The notes under the pieces: model-generated
Database searches by the model: none
The model's input: the letters and a program-made list of their open reading frames with translations, nothing else
What the model was told of the DNA's origin: nothing
Program-made: the position numbers and the translations under genes
NCBI GenBank assembly: GCA_943735955.1
Contig: OX030955.1
Span: 11,789,220-11,853,219, forward strand
Reading direction: 5' to 3'
From: Piscicola geometra
Lineage: Eukaryota; Annelida; Clitellata; Hirudinida; Piscicolidae
Length of the DNA: 64,000 nucleotides
In this document: piece after piece, positions 35,301-57,175 of the stretch
How positions within the stretch are numbered: position 1 is the first letter of the stretch
Layout: the number at the start of each line of letters is the position of its first letter

Positions 35301-35909
35301 GACATAGGCATATGAGTGCAAATCTGTGCAAATTTATATTTTACAAAAAGAACTGATATATAGATTTGTCGAAATAATAAAAGGATTTGTGGAACGTTTT
35401 CTTTAGTCGTTCATAAATATTGAAAAAATATATAAAGTAAATGAATGAAAGAATATTTAAATAACATTAATTGAATCTATAAGTACGCAATGCAAAACCT
35501 AATCATTTTTTTCTAAAGTTTCTAAAAACTTTAAAAGAAAGTTTGGTTTTTTTTCAAACTCGTGGAACGTGGTTATATTTTTAGAGTGGTGGTTTTGACA
35601 TTGGTGGCTAGTTTATGAATTTAATTTTAATTGAATTTGTATAGATGACCAATAATAAAAGGTATTAAAATCGCTATTGTTTTTCTTCAAATCGCTTAAA
35701 GTGGCAATAGAAAAGTATTTTTATTGAGTATCGAGCTTTTTTTAATTTTGGTGATACAAATATTAATAGTTAATACAAAAAGAATGATCAATACAGCAAA
35801 CAATACTAAATAGTATCGCTGATACTGTATTGGCCGATACCGGTTCTTCGATTCCAACCCTGGGAAGGACCCCCCCCCCCCCAAGATTTTCCGCAGATCG
35901 CCGCCCCTG
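32373..35909 (+). mobile_element. hAT-C element with perfect 8-bp target duplication
   Basis: Termini CATGGGCGGCGATCC and, at the right, the inverse of CAGGGGCGGCGATCTGCGG. Both sides are flanked by CGTTATTG (32365-32372 and 35910-35917). It sits inside a minus-strand relative: reading the flanks without it restores a continuous coding match to this family. The leader (32373-33340) has four related units, each with a C- or G-run and GGTCCTGGGGTCCA-type motif. Confidence 0.85.
33342..34785 (+). pseudogene. ZMYM1-like hAT transposase
   Basis: Fragments in order: CQFGFVVDGTQDCNGFEQK, FVDEALNVNEQFIGLFSPPD, a stop, then a 201-codon frame (33588-34193) with LRAQTYDGAASMSGRYNGCQ (second catalytic Asp), the CxxH motif in FFHCSAHCANLVAQH and CPTRWLVRVSAV. 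After a deletion of the ATDSVV region come EPIAVPRVQKPPQKYCGL and ITGEVNHDICKQYRELNATS, and finally the hATC region RLMLVPPATSCTAGRTFIAL with a stop in LKTWLR. The order and motifs are those of DUF4371/ZMYM1-type hATs. Several stops make it inactive. Confidence 0.75.
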
Positions 35910-36625
35910 CGTTATTGGACACACAAACATCAACCTGATCAATATTTTAACCTAAGGAAACTTCCGTGATCATAACTTGCATTCTTTTTTGCGTTTGTGC
36001 TATAGTTCATACTATTCTTCAAACATAGTTAACTGTGAACAAAGACCATTTTATTTAACTCACGATACTTGTCTCCAGTTTCTAATATGAACGCAAACCA
36101 GGAGAATCTCGATTGAACCTTTCTGTGAGTTGCATGATTGCAATGTCTATGACAGCGTAATATGCTGCTCGATACTGTTCCTCTGATGTTGTTACTACAT
36201 AAGCTGGGCCCAGCCCACAATACTTTTGTGGCGGCTTTCGCACCCGAGGTACAGCAATCGGCTCGAGATCATATGCCAAAACCATACTGTTGACATCTCT
36301 GAAAATGGCGTTAAACTGCTCATCTGGTCGTAGGTGACGCAGTTCTTGCACAACTGAATCAGTCGCTGCAATCATTCCACTGACCGTGGCACTTGCTGAC
36401 TTCAATGATTTGTTAAACTGTTCCAGAAGTGAAAATACCAAAACAAGTTGGAAGCGCGTCAGAAGTCTGAGCTCTGAGGTTTTCTATGGGTAGCATAATT
36501 CGGATCAGAACATTTTTTACTACAGCAGATAGTGTTTTTCCGATCGTGTCTGGTGGGCTGGATAAACCAATAAACTGTTCATTAACATTCAGAGCTTCAT
36601 CAAAAAAAGAATGCATATCAATTCT

Positions 36626-38317
36626 TGCGGTTTATTTTGGAAAGCGTACTCATAATGTATGCAAATGAGATTAACGATTAACATAGACAAATTTCCAATG
36701 TTTAAATAGCTGTATGGTAATAAAACGGTGTTGCTAACAGGCAAAAGAAAATACTTTAAATTAATAAGATTTTTTTTCATATTAGTTTAGTTTAGAGAGT
36801 TAAGAACCACGCAGTTCTTTTGACTTCTATAATATTATTAGTAAAACATTTTGCTGATGACTTTATTGCTCTGACCAAAAATATAAAGCTAAAACTTTTT
36901 ATTTAACAATTTAGCATAATATTTCTGAAGTTTTATAATATTTTTTAGTTAAATAAAGTGGTTTCATCTATTTTTTAGGATTACGATGGACTCGGTAATT
37001 GTTTATGTATATAAATAGGAATATCAATTTGAATAATTTTAATGTGAACAGATTTGACATTATGAATAAAATTATTATTAATTAATTTAAAAAGTATTCA
37101 TAAAAGAAGTAAAGAAGCCTTCTTTATTGTTCATTTTACGATATATCTCGCCTCAGATAGTTTGCCGAAATATATACCAGATTTGACATTACTGAGTAAA
37201 ATTATTATTAACTACTCAAAAAATTATTCGTAAAAGAAGTAAAGAAGCCTAATTTATTGTTCATTTTACGATATATCTCGCCTCAGATAGTTTGCCGAAA
37301 TATATATCGTGAACTATCATATAACTTTAACAAAATATGTTTAAAAAAAGAAGTAAAAGAAGTCTCAGTTATTGTTCATTTTACGATATATCTCGCCTCG
37401 GATAGTTTGCCGAAATCTAAAATAATATGGCCGCTTTTTGTTCTTGTTAGAAACCAACAATCAGCTGATTCAAGAAATAAATAAACATTGCCATCAGCTG
37501 TTTTTATATTGCTCTGTCTATGCTTCCGGGTACGCTTTCCATAGTATCCAAATTCTTGCTCTAACCCATTGAATCAGCTGATTGTTGGTTTCTAACAATA
37601 ACAAGAAGCGACCATATTATTTTAGATTTCGGCAAACTATCCGAGGCATGATATATCGTAAAATAAACAATAAATTAGGCTTCTTTACTTCTTTTACGAA
37701 TAATTTTTTGAGTAATTAATAATAATTTTACTCAGTAATGTCAAATCTGGTATATATTTCGGCAAACTATCTGAGGCGAGATATATCGTAAAATGAAAAA
37801 TAAAGAAGGCTTCTTTACTTCTTTTATGAATACTTTTTTGAGTAATTAATAATAATTTCATTCTTAATGTCAAATCTGTTCACATTAAAATTATTCAAAT
37901 TGATATTCTTATTTATATACATAAACAATTACCGAGTCCATCGTAATCCTAAAAATAGATGAAACCACTTTATTTAACTAAAAAAATATTATAAAAATTC
38001 AGAAATATTATGCTAAATTTTTTAATAAAAAGTTTTAGCTTTATATTTTTGGGTAGAGCAATAAAAGTCATCAGCAAAATGTTCTACTAGTAATATTATA
38101 GAAGTCAAAAGATCTGCGGGGCTCTTAACTCTCTAAACTAAACTAATATGGAAAAAAATCCTATTAATTTAAAGTATTTTATTTTGCCTGTTAGCAATAC
38201 CGTTTTGTTACCATACAGCTAATTTAAAGTTTAAATTTTATACATTGGAAGTTTGTCTATGTCAATCGTTAATCTCATTTGCATAAATTATGAGTACGAT
38301 TTCCAAACTAAACCGCA
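36626..38317. mobile_element. Foldback element: 1.7-kb imperfect palindrome
   Basis: Left arm 36626-37473 and right arm 37570-38317 are inverted copies, with a loop of about 96 bp. The ends are TGCGGTTTA and its inverse TAAACCGCA. By eye the arms differ at only a few percent of positions. The left arm is 100 bp longer because an internal unit (TTTACGATATATCTCGCCTC and neighbours) occurs three times there and twice in the right arm. No coding sequence and no clear target duplication. The left end joins a hAT-C coding remnant, the right end a SINE. Confidence 0.8.
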
Positions 38318-38482
38318 CCAAGGCACGCAACTGAGACGCCACTCTCACGACATAAGTCGTGAAACACCGCATCATATACACTAGGTATATGTTAGCTCAC
38401 GGTTAGCTGAACAGGGATTCGAACTGGTGACCTTTGAGTTGCAGATAAAACGACTATACCATCTAAGCCAACCCGCTCGCCA
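38315..38482 (-). repeat. tRNA-derived SINE, short subfamily
   Basis: Minus-strand copy with intact A and B boxes and the ATATACACTAGGTATAT core. Its 3' end abuts the foldback element directly. Confidence 0.78.
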
Positions 38483-38489
38483 ACAAAAA

Positions 38490-38580
38490 ATATTATTATT
38501 AATAATATTATTAATATTATTATTATTAATAATAAGAATATTAATAATGATGATATTATTAATAATACTATTAATTATAA
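38490..38580. repeat. (AAT)n microsatellite
   Basis: A/T triplet run that continues at 39595-39612 after the LINE, so the LINE inserted into the microsatellite of intron 1. Confidence 0.6.
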
Positions 38581-38582
38581 TT

Positions 38583-39594
38583 TTTTTTTTTTATTTTTTT
38601 ATTGTCTTTATTAATCACGGTTTGACAGACGCAGGCCATGTTACATGTTGCATAAGATAATAGTAGATAATTATAGGATACTGATGCTAATGATAATGGT
38701 TTTTAAAAAAAAATACTACAAGACAAAGGATATGGTGAATAGGTAATAATTAAGTAGATAAATAAGTAATAAGAATCAGAGATGATAATATAAATATAAA
38801 TGTAAACTATAGAATGTGAGATTTAAGAAGACGAGGGAGGAATGTTTTACTTTCAAGCGTAGTATATATAGGGATATTAAAATTGTGTTTACGGGGTCTT
38901 AAGTTATGAGTAGATTTTTTAAGGGGGGGTAAGAAATTGTGAAGAACGTGGTCAGAGTTATTAGATATTTTAAAGAATAATTTGGTGTCTAAAGTGGTAA
39001 ACATAGAAGTGATAGATGGGTAGAAAGAGGGAAGGTAGTTAAGTCTTATGAGTTTATTAATTAGAGACTGGAGTTGCTTAATGTGTGGCTGATTAGCAAA
39101 ACCAGACCAAGAAGGAGCTGCATACTTAAGGTGAGAGATGATGAGGGACTCAGTGATGTCAAAGAGTTTGGCACCAAAGAGTCCATGGGAACGGATTGTT
39201 TTGATGGCATGAAAAGTTTGAAAGCATTTATTGATAATGTGATCTATGTGTGGTGAAATGTTAAGGGTGTCAGTGAATGTGATACCTAAGATAGTGAGTT
39301 TGTTAGTGCGTTGAATGGAAGGGTGTAAAGCTGGTGGTGTGATGCGTTTATAACTATTATGGACTAAGAGTTCAAATGATTTTTTGAGGTTGAGTGAGAG
39401 ATTACTGAGCTTGGCCCACTTAGAGAGGGATTCAAGCTCTGATTGGATGGTGTGGGTGTTAGATGATGGAATAATGAGATAGGTGTCGTCAGCGAATTTT
39501 AAAATATAATTAGAAGGGTGATAGGGTTGAAGTGAAGAGGCGTTGATTATAAAGGTAGATGGACCAAGAACTGAGCCTTGGACCACGCTAGAGT
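38583..39594 (-). mobile_element. CR1-group LINE, 5'-truncated
   Basis: Minus strand. The 5' truncation is at about 39594, in the RT domain. A 3' UTR of about 200 bp ends TAACATGGCCTGCGTCTGTC then AAACCGTGATTAATAAAGAC and an A-rich tail (T run at 38583-38600). This 3' end closely resembles the tail of the long-subfamily SINE. Confidence 0.75.
38807..39594 (-). CDS. LINE reverse transcriptase, C-terminal part
   Basis: Open for about 260 codons of element sequence with no stop. It starts VVQGSVLGPSTFIINASSL (the motif normally reads GVVQGSVLGP), then LKFADDTYLIIPSSN with the catalytic FADD, KKSFELLV, TILGITFTDTLNISPHIDHI (primer-grip and thumb), ESLIISHLKYAAPSWSGFAN and a basic C-terminus RPRKHNFNIPIYTTLESKTF. 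No start codon of its own; the 13 upstream codons belong to the microsatellite. Intact frame suggests a young copy. The endonuclease is missing, so it is not autonomous. Confidence 0.75.
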
Positions 39595-39612
39595 TATTAT
39601 TATTACTAATAA

Positions 39613-39960
39613 TAATTCTTTGAGTTAAATTCAATTAAATCTTTTTAGATTGTTAAATTAAATAAATCTAGTTATTTAAAAAAATTTTAAACTGATACTC
39701 CAATTAGAAATATGGAACAGAACGAATTGTTTTCACGTCATTCAACAAAAACTGCAGTAAAAAAACTTGTAAAATAAATTTGTTTCCAACGCAAATTAGG
39801 TATGAAATTTTATTTTTATTAGATTTTAGTTTTCAAGCGTATTTTTACGAGTAGGAATATTGTAAATATAAAATATTTAGTACTTTTTTGATATATTACT
39901 TAATATAATATAATATTAGAGAAAAATATTTGTGCCCCCCACCTTACACTGGGCTTCAGC
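39613..39960. other. Intron 1 of BPI copy 2, shared segment
   Basis: Matches copy 1 at 22215-22380 and 22610-22700, including ACTGATACTCCAATTAGAAA and ATGGAACAGAACGAATTG. A short basic frame (MEQNELF...) is present in both but ends after about 22 codons. Confidence 0.45.
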
Positions 39961-41000
39961 AGTGCCATGAATAAAGTTTTGCAATTGGTTGAAACGGATA
40001 TGAGGATATATCAGGTTTTACAAAGTTTAATGGTGGAATTAAACATTTATAGAAAAACTTCTAGTGTAGTTGGACTTGACATGTGTCTTCAACTGGTGGC
40101 TTCTGAGCTCAGGCATAACCTGGAACCATTCAATGAGTTTCTTCTCTACCTTGAGTAAATAATGGTATCCAGTCGACTGTTTTTTTACAAATAAAACAAG
40201 TTCGGGTTTTTTCAAGGCAACTACAGTTCTTATTCACCATTCTTATGATCTCACTAAGTTCTCAAGCTAGAACCCAGAGATAAATAATCACCTAGCCTGT
40301 CTAGTAAGAGAAGTTATGGAACCTTTCTAATTCAAGTTGTTCTGGTGGTGTTTTTCGGCTTGAATGTGTATTTAATGTCAGAAGCAGCAGTTGAACACTT
40401 TGAGTAAGTCTATAAGTTAATTTTTATTATGCAGTTTCTTCTCAAGACGGTTTTAGATAGGCAAAAGAGAGACTAGGACATTGATAAAGAGGCATTACCT
40501 ATGGAGTACCCGATCAGTGAGCAGGCTTCTGAAATCGATGACTCTCTTGTTAACCATTTTAAAATGGAGAGGCACTGTTAAACCATAGACTAAAGAAACT
40601 AGTAAATTGAATGCAGTCAGTAGATCCATCATCCTATAAAAGAGCCAGCAGCCTAGAAATGGACCTATCCCATCTTTCGGAGGCTCCAAAGCAGCTGGTC
40701 AAGCAAAAAAACAGTCAAAACTAAACTAGAGTAAAATAAATATAACTAAATTTGAAAAAAACAAAAATTCAAAAAAGCTGGTTTTTAGAAAGAAGCAAAA
40801 AAGACTTGAACTTGTATGCTTGTTGAAAACAAAAGAGTATCCTTTCACTGAAAATAAAAAAGTATACTTTTTTTATGAATGATAGTATTAACCAAGAAAG
40901 ATTAAAATAAATAAATAATGTATAAAAGTTTTAAAAATTTGTTTTTCTAGTGAATAAAAAGTTTAACAACTCCCATTTTTTGTGTATTTTTTCAATAGCG
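39960..41000 (+). pseudogene. Gene X fragment in BPI intron 1 (copy 2)
   Basis: Same unit as 24000-25090: VETDMRIYQVLQSLMVELNI, SVVGLDMCLQLVASELRHNL, EPFNEFLLYLE then a stop. The internal intron keeps GTAAGT and TTATGCAG near 40405-40435. The last part carries the coiled-coil remnant seen intact at 9069. Unrecognised protein. Confidence 0.4.
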
Positions 41001-41840
41001 GATGGGAGGGGGGGTTATTTTTAGCATAAAAAATTAATTTTTTGTGTAAAACTTTTATTCAGCTTGTCAGGACACATAGTTAGCAAATAAAAATCTTATT
41101 AGATCCAACTTATGTGGTAAACTTGTTTGCTTGAGTAACTGATTCGTTTTTATTCTTTCTATGTAGATTAATTTTTTGCTTGGGTAACTGGCTTAAAAAT
41201 GAAGTTGCTTTCGCTTCCCGATTACTACACTTCTTAGTTTTTAGTATATTTTTTTATAATTTTTAATGTAATAATTATTTCAAAATCAAAAATGTTTTTT
41301 TTTGTTTTTTTCGTTTCTAATTTGAGTGTTGATTCCCGTTCCCGTTTTATTCTGGGTCCCGATTCTCACCATCTCCGATTTCACTTATAATTCCCATTTC
41401 CGATTTTAATTTTTATTCCTCTTCCCTTTGGAGTCCCGCGGGCACCTGGTGCGACCTCTAAGCTTATTAAAATACACACAATAAAAAATTAACTTTAATC
41501 AAATAAAAAAGACAGCAAGGATATTTCACAATTTCTGTTTAAATTGAGTTTAAAATATTTTAACTAAATATATTTTAACCTATAATATAAAACTTAGTAT
41601 GGAAAGTTCATAAAATGTTTGTTAATTATTTTAAAACATTTATTTCTTAATTAAAAAATAGTAATTAAAATATTTTAACATCAAAAAGTTCAATTTTTAG
41701 AACAAAATATTGAGAGAACTCGAGCCCCTCCAAGCCCCCATGGAGTCTCATTGGGAAATTAATTAATTAATATTTCAAATAGTTTTCAATATTTTCCCAA
41801 ACCATATTTATGTTTCAATTACTAATTATTAATTCATCAG
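41001..41840. other. Intron 1 repeats of BPI copy 2
   Basis: Collinear with 25091-25954, including the TTCCCG-rich segment at 41330-41460. No gene. Confidence 0.45.
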
Positions 41841-43541
41841 AAGCCCTCAACCCTGCTATAAAGGTTCGAATCTCCAAAGAATTTCTCAACTATGCAGCGA
41901 ATGTTGCTGTCGAAGAGATTGCCCAAAAGTTCAACAACTATCAAATTGGTGATATAACGAACATTAAGGTGCCTTCAATTCTGCTTACACATTTCATGTT
42001 TAGAGTTGTTTATAATAGAGCGAATCTCATTAGAAAAAGTATATTCAATAATGAAACATTCAACTTAAAACTGTATCTTTTCAAGGTCAAAAGTTTCCGC
42101 AAGCCTCATTCCCAAGTCTCAATGGTTTCTGGTAAAGGCATTCACATTAAGCTGTCCAAAGGAGCATTTGAGTTGACTGCTACTTGGAAGAACCACGACA
42201 GTGTTAGCCTCTCTGTGAGCTCTTCCACCATAGAGTTTTACGTCAATATGTTCGCTGATTCCAGCGGCAGACCACGTCTTAACGGCCACTCGTGTAGTAA
42301 AAATTTAGTTGGTTTCAATTTATACCTTGAGGGTGGATGGAGCTTTCTTAACATTTTTGTTTACAGGTTAGAGAAAGGCTTTGTGAATGTTATTCGAGTA
42401 TAATTAATAATTTAATGAAAGTTAAGTGTGAATTAAATAACAGCAAGAAAATTTTCCATTTTTTGAAGCATCTTTGTGGATTCAGTGAAATCGATGTTCG
42501 AAGAGGAAATCTGCCCCTACGTAATAAAGGCGTTCAACAAACTCGCAAACGAACGATTAGCGACGCTAAATCTTCAAACAGAGCTCACCAATGGGCTTGT
42601 ACTCGATTACCCCCTCATTGGTCCCCCAATCTTCGCTGACACCTACCTCGAGACGAGCCACAAAGGATTGTTCCTCGGAGACTTGAAACTGACTCAAGTA
42701 TTCAAATGTTTAACTTAAAACAATTGAGAAACTCATTTGCATTTTATTTTAACTATTTTTTTGACGTTTAAAAACAAAAATAATTCTCGATCTTATTTCA
42801 CAAAGCAGACTCCTCTGATTGGCACTCCACCAAACGCCATGGTGGGATTTTCTGTGGCAGAAGAAGTTCTCAACAGCGCTTCTAGAGTGGCATTCAAGAA
42901 GAATCTACTCTATCGAGAAATCAAAGTTCCTTTATATAAGGTATGCAGCTTTCAATAATTTCAAATGCGATTTCTATCAAGACTAAAGTTTTAGTTGATG
43001 CTTTTAAGCATACTCAACAAGTTTCAATATGTTTAAAGATTCCAATGCTTTTTACAGGGCCCTCTTTCTAAGATGGACTCACAATTTTCGGGTGGTGAAC
43101 CAATAGTCAAAATAACGCCTTTTTGTATTCCAAGAGTTGTCATCAAGCATGGTCATTTGAACATCAACACACGAGTTCAAGCGGTTCTATGTTCTCAGAT
43201 GCCTAACGGCTCCACTGTCGATGCATTCACATTAGATATGAATCTCACCGCATCAGCCACTGTTGAAATAGTTGATGAAAAACTAGTCATTCGAGTGATA
43301 AAGATGGTCCCGAAAGCTAAAGTCAAGAAGACCAGATTATAATCCAATCATCAATGTAAAAGCAAAACAAGCGGTCATAAATTCTCTTCCTTCAATCAAC
43401 GAGTACTTTGAAAAAGGTTTCCCTCTGCCCAACGTTGGAGGATTCAAGTTCTCTAACGCTTTCATCAGCCTGCTTCCTGGCTATGTGAGCGTCTCGACAG
43501 CTCTCCTCTACCAGCCCTTGACTTCAAAAAGCTTACTTTAG

Positions 43542-45974
43542 AGCACTGAAGCTTTCTAGCCTTTTGACATTGACTTTAGAGCATAAGTGTACTTGAGCTG
43601 TCTAGAATTTGGCAATTGCAAACACTTTTATTTTTTGAATTTTATTTTTATTATACAAAAATAAATTAAACTTTTTATCTCAATTGAAACAAAAATTATT
43701 TTAAACAATTATTTTTTATTTACAAACATTGTTTCAAATAGAATACCTGATTAAGAATTTCATAGATGTTTTTATTAAAAAAAAATTTTTTTTCATGAAA
43801 ACTGAATTTTCGTGGTTATGCTCCATTTCGGGAACGTTGGGTCACTCTCATTAGTAAAAAATATTCTGATAAAAAAAGTTCACATATTCTGTTATCTAGC
43901 TCAAAACAAAACTCTTTCAGTATTGAAGTTGCTAAGCTATCACCAGTATACATAATAATAGAATAATATAATATAGTATATTATATGATAATATAAGACA
44001 AATTAAATAGCGTACTGAAAAATTTAAGTTTTTTAGATAATATGCTGGGTATTTATTAATAAATATTCTCATACTAGACACCAAGAAGCTAAAATGTTTG
44101 TTCGTGGTAAGCGAATAAGAGTTGGGTACAAGCTGGATGTGGTGTTCGGCTGAGGGTTGTCAAGATCAAGCTAGTATTTATTGCGGCAAAGCTGACCAAC
44201 CATAACATAGATTGATTGAAAAACATGTAGACAGTTTTGTTGATTCCAGTCAAAGAAAATCACAAAATGTATCTTGATAATGATCGACTGTGTACGTACA
44301 TGTGATCGACTGTGTGCACCGGCTTTACACAGTCGATCATTTTCGGAAATACACTTTGAACTTCATTTGACACAAAACCATTTCAACTAGATAAATGAAT
44401 TAAATAGAAATTGAAGCCTCAATGATGAATGCATAAAATGAATATTTTATTACAATTTTATCTTTTAAATATTTTGAGTTATACAAATTTTTTTAAAAAG
44501 GGATTGACTGTGTACACCTTCCCGCTATATATGTCTAAAAAAATAATAATAAATTAAAAATATATAAATAAAACAAAGTTATTTAACTTCAAACTAATGA
44601 CCCAGGGTAAATTACTTCTTTCTTTTGTGTACTGTACTTTTTATAATCCTATATATTTTAATAAATTCGTTAATATTTTAGTGTCTATAATTTAATATGA
44701 ATAAATATTGACAATTATAGAATTTTGTAAATAAAATAAATGAGGCCAAAAGGATTAAATTATAGATAATTGAATGAGTGAGTTCCAAAACCTGTTAAAT
44801 ACTAATTTTCGAAAATGGAGTTATTATACTCATCAGCTTAAAAGTCTTCATTAGCATGTTTTCAGAAAGTGGGATCTCCAAAAACGGTTAAATACCACTT
44901 TTCAAAGCTCTAGGAAAATGTGATTTCAGTCAAAAGCTTCTAAAAACATGTATGCGTGACTTTCATAACCCGTTCACCCCTTGTGGACTGAATCATATAG
45001 CGCTTTTTGAAAAAGAATGATAAGTTCTATTTGTACACCTATAAAATCACTTTGATAAAAAAATATATAGAAAATTATACTATTTGCATTTGATGAAAGT
45101 ATCTTCCAAATTTGACTCAACAGGAATATAATGTCATAATGCTATTTTCAACTGTATCAAAATAGTAGTGAATTTGAACACAAAACAACAAATTTGTAAT
45201 TTATTATGATGTGATTAAATGTATCATATAAAAATTTTATTATATAACGTCAAAAATAGAGCTGTTCCACGATTAACAATTTTAATCGCCGTTTATTTAA
45301 TTTTAACGCAATGTTTTTATATTACATTATATAAAAAATTCTCACATATGTTATAGAAAATTTTCAAGAATTTATTTATAAAAGAAATTCTCATTTTAAA
45401 GGAAAAAAAAGAATCCATAAATTTAATAAAAATTGTCACACATCTTTTTTGAGCCTGTTACTCAAGCAAAAAAGTTTTCAACAATACTTGGATCTAAAGA
45501 GGCTCTTTTCTTACTACCTCAGATTCTGGTAATCATTTTCCGATTATACTTTTATTATCTAAAATAATTTTTTGAATATTTATATATTTTATTTTTTTTA
45601 ATTGAAGCAAGTTTAAATAATAATAATAGGCCTAAAATGGGCAGTTAACACGCAATAGGCTTCATTCGAAGTGGATCGATTCCTGCTTATTTGCTAGACC
45701 AACATGATTTCAGCGTGAATTTGCCAGGCAGAAAACATCAGGCATTCGTATTGATCTGTTAGAAAAAATGGAAAAAATTTGAAAATCAGTTGTCACAAAT
45801 GAAAACGGCTGAACTTAAAAAAGAAATCTGTCTTTAAATTTTCGTTCCCGAAACAAATATAATCACCAAGGAAATAGCAATGTTTATATTAGTTAGTTGC
45901 TTGTAAATGTATTGATGATGATGATGATAATGATAAGGATGATGCTGATGATGATGGTGGTGATAATGATTATG
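43542..45974. other. Intergenic block between BPI copies 2 and 3
   Basis: Collinear with 27666-30764, but lacking the LINE fragment found there and about 370 bp around 28410-28790. It ends in a GAT-rich run (45915-45990). No gene. Confidence 0.6.
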
Positions 45975-46192
45975 ATGAGAATGGTGCAGTGTTTTTAGGA
46001 TAACAAATCATTTGAAACTGAAATCAATGGTGAGAAAACATTTAGAGCGCTATTGTATTTTGTAAAAAGCGCTGAATAAATATATTAATCGATTGACTGA
46101 TTCACAAGCTTTTACAACCATTGTTTTAAAAATATGCCAAATGAAAAATAAAATTTTAAAATTTCCACAGGTGTTAGTAGTGCGTAGTTTCC

Positions 46193-46200
46193 GATAAAAG
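46193..46200 (+). promoter_or_regulatory. TATA-like box of BPI copy 3
   Basis: GATAAAAG in CCGATAAAAGGGAG, same position relative to the ATG as in copy 2. Confidence 0.35.
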
Positions 46201-46478
46201 GGAGCCCTGATTGACGTGCCTCGGAGATTTCTGACTTCATTTTGCTCTTAATCTCAAAAAAGGTTATTTTTTTCAATGAAGTTATCATTTAAAGGTTTCT
46301 TAGTTTTAAACCATTTTAAATTGATTTAAATCTTTATTTATTGTTCTTTTATATTTAGATCCAAAAATATTTACATTTCGTCAGATTGAAATATAACCTA
46401 AAGAATTGTATAGTAAAAAAATTTATATTTTAAAACTATTTTATTTCTTATTTTTTTGGTTTTTCAACTTTTTCAGAA

Positions 46479-57175
<10,697 letters not shown>

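Larger units (their letters stand above)
32195..36640 (-). mobile_element. hAT-C element on the minus strand, interrupted
   Basis: 3' terminus CAGGGGCGGCGATCTGCAG at 32195. Transposase is read leftward from about 36640: FFDEALNVNEQFIGLSSPPD, then IMLPIENLRAQTSDA, a deletion that removes the DGAASM and CxxH region, then FGIFTSGTV, ATVSGMIAATDSVVQELRHL and LEPIAVPRVRKPPQKYCGL. The end is split by the element at 32373-35909: the C-terminal piece with TAEKPFSALWRLKTWLRA lies at about 32305-32360. The 5' end is lost at the palindrome starting at 36626. Confidence 0.75.
31269..43541 (+). pseudogene. LBP/BPI-family protein, copy 2 (frameshifted)
   Basis: Same six-exon plan as copies 1 and 3: 31269-31335, 41841-41968, 42086-42366, 42469-42697, 42809-42940 and 43058 onward. 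The signal peptide (MKLILFSILFVVVTS), the conserved Cys pair and all splice sites are kept, including GTATGC after exon 5. In exon 6 an 11-nt deletion relative to copy 1, just after VKKTR, brings an early stop at 43340-43342. Homology continues to the former stop at 43541, so about 65 C-terminal residues of the second barrel, including the FPLPNVGGF segment, are lost. Intron 1 is 10.5 kb and holds several transposons. A truncated N-terminal domain alone could still bind lipid, but this is inference. Confidence 0.75.

Noticed and set aside
36618..36626. Target duplication of the foldback element
   Set aside because: Sequences next to TGCGGTTTA and TAAACCGCA do not match at 4 to 10 bp.
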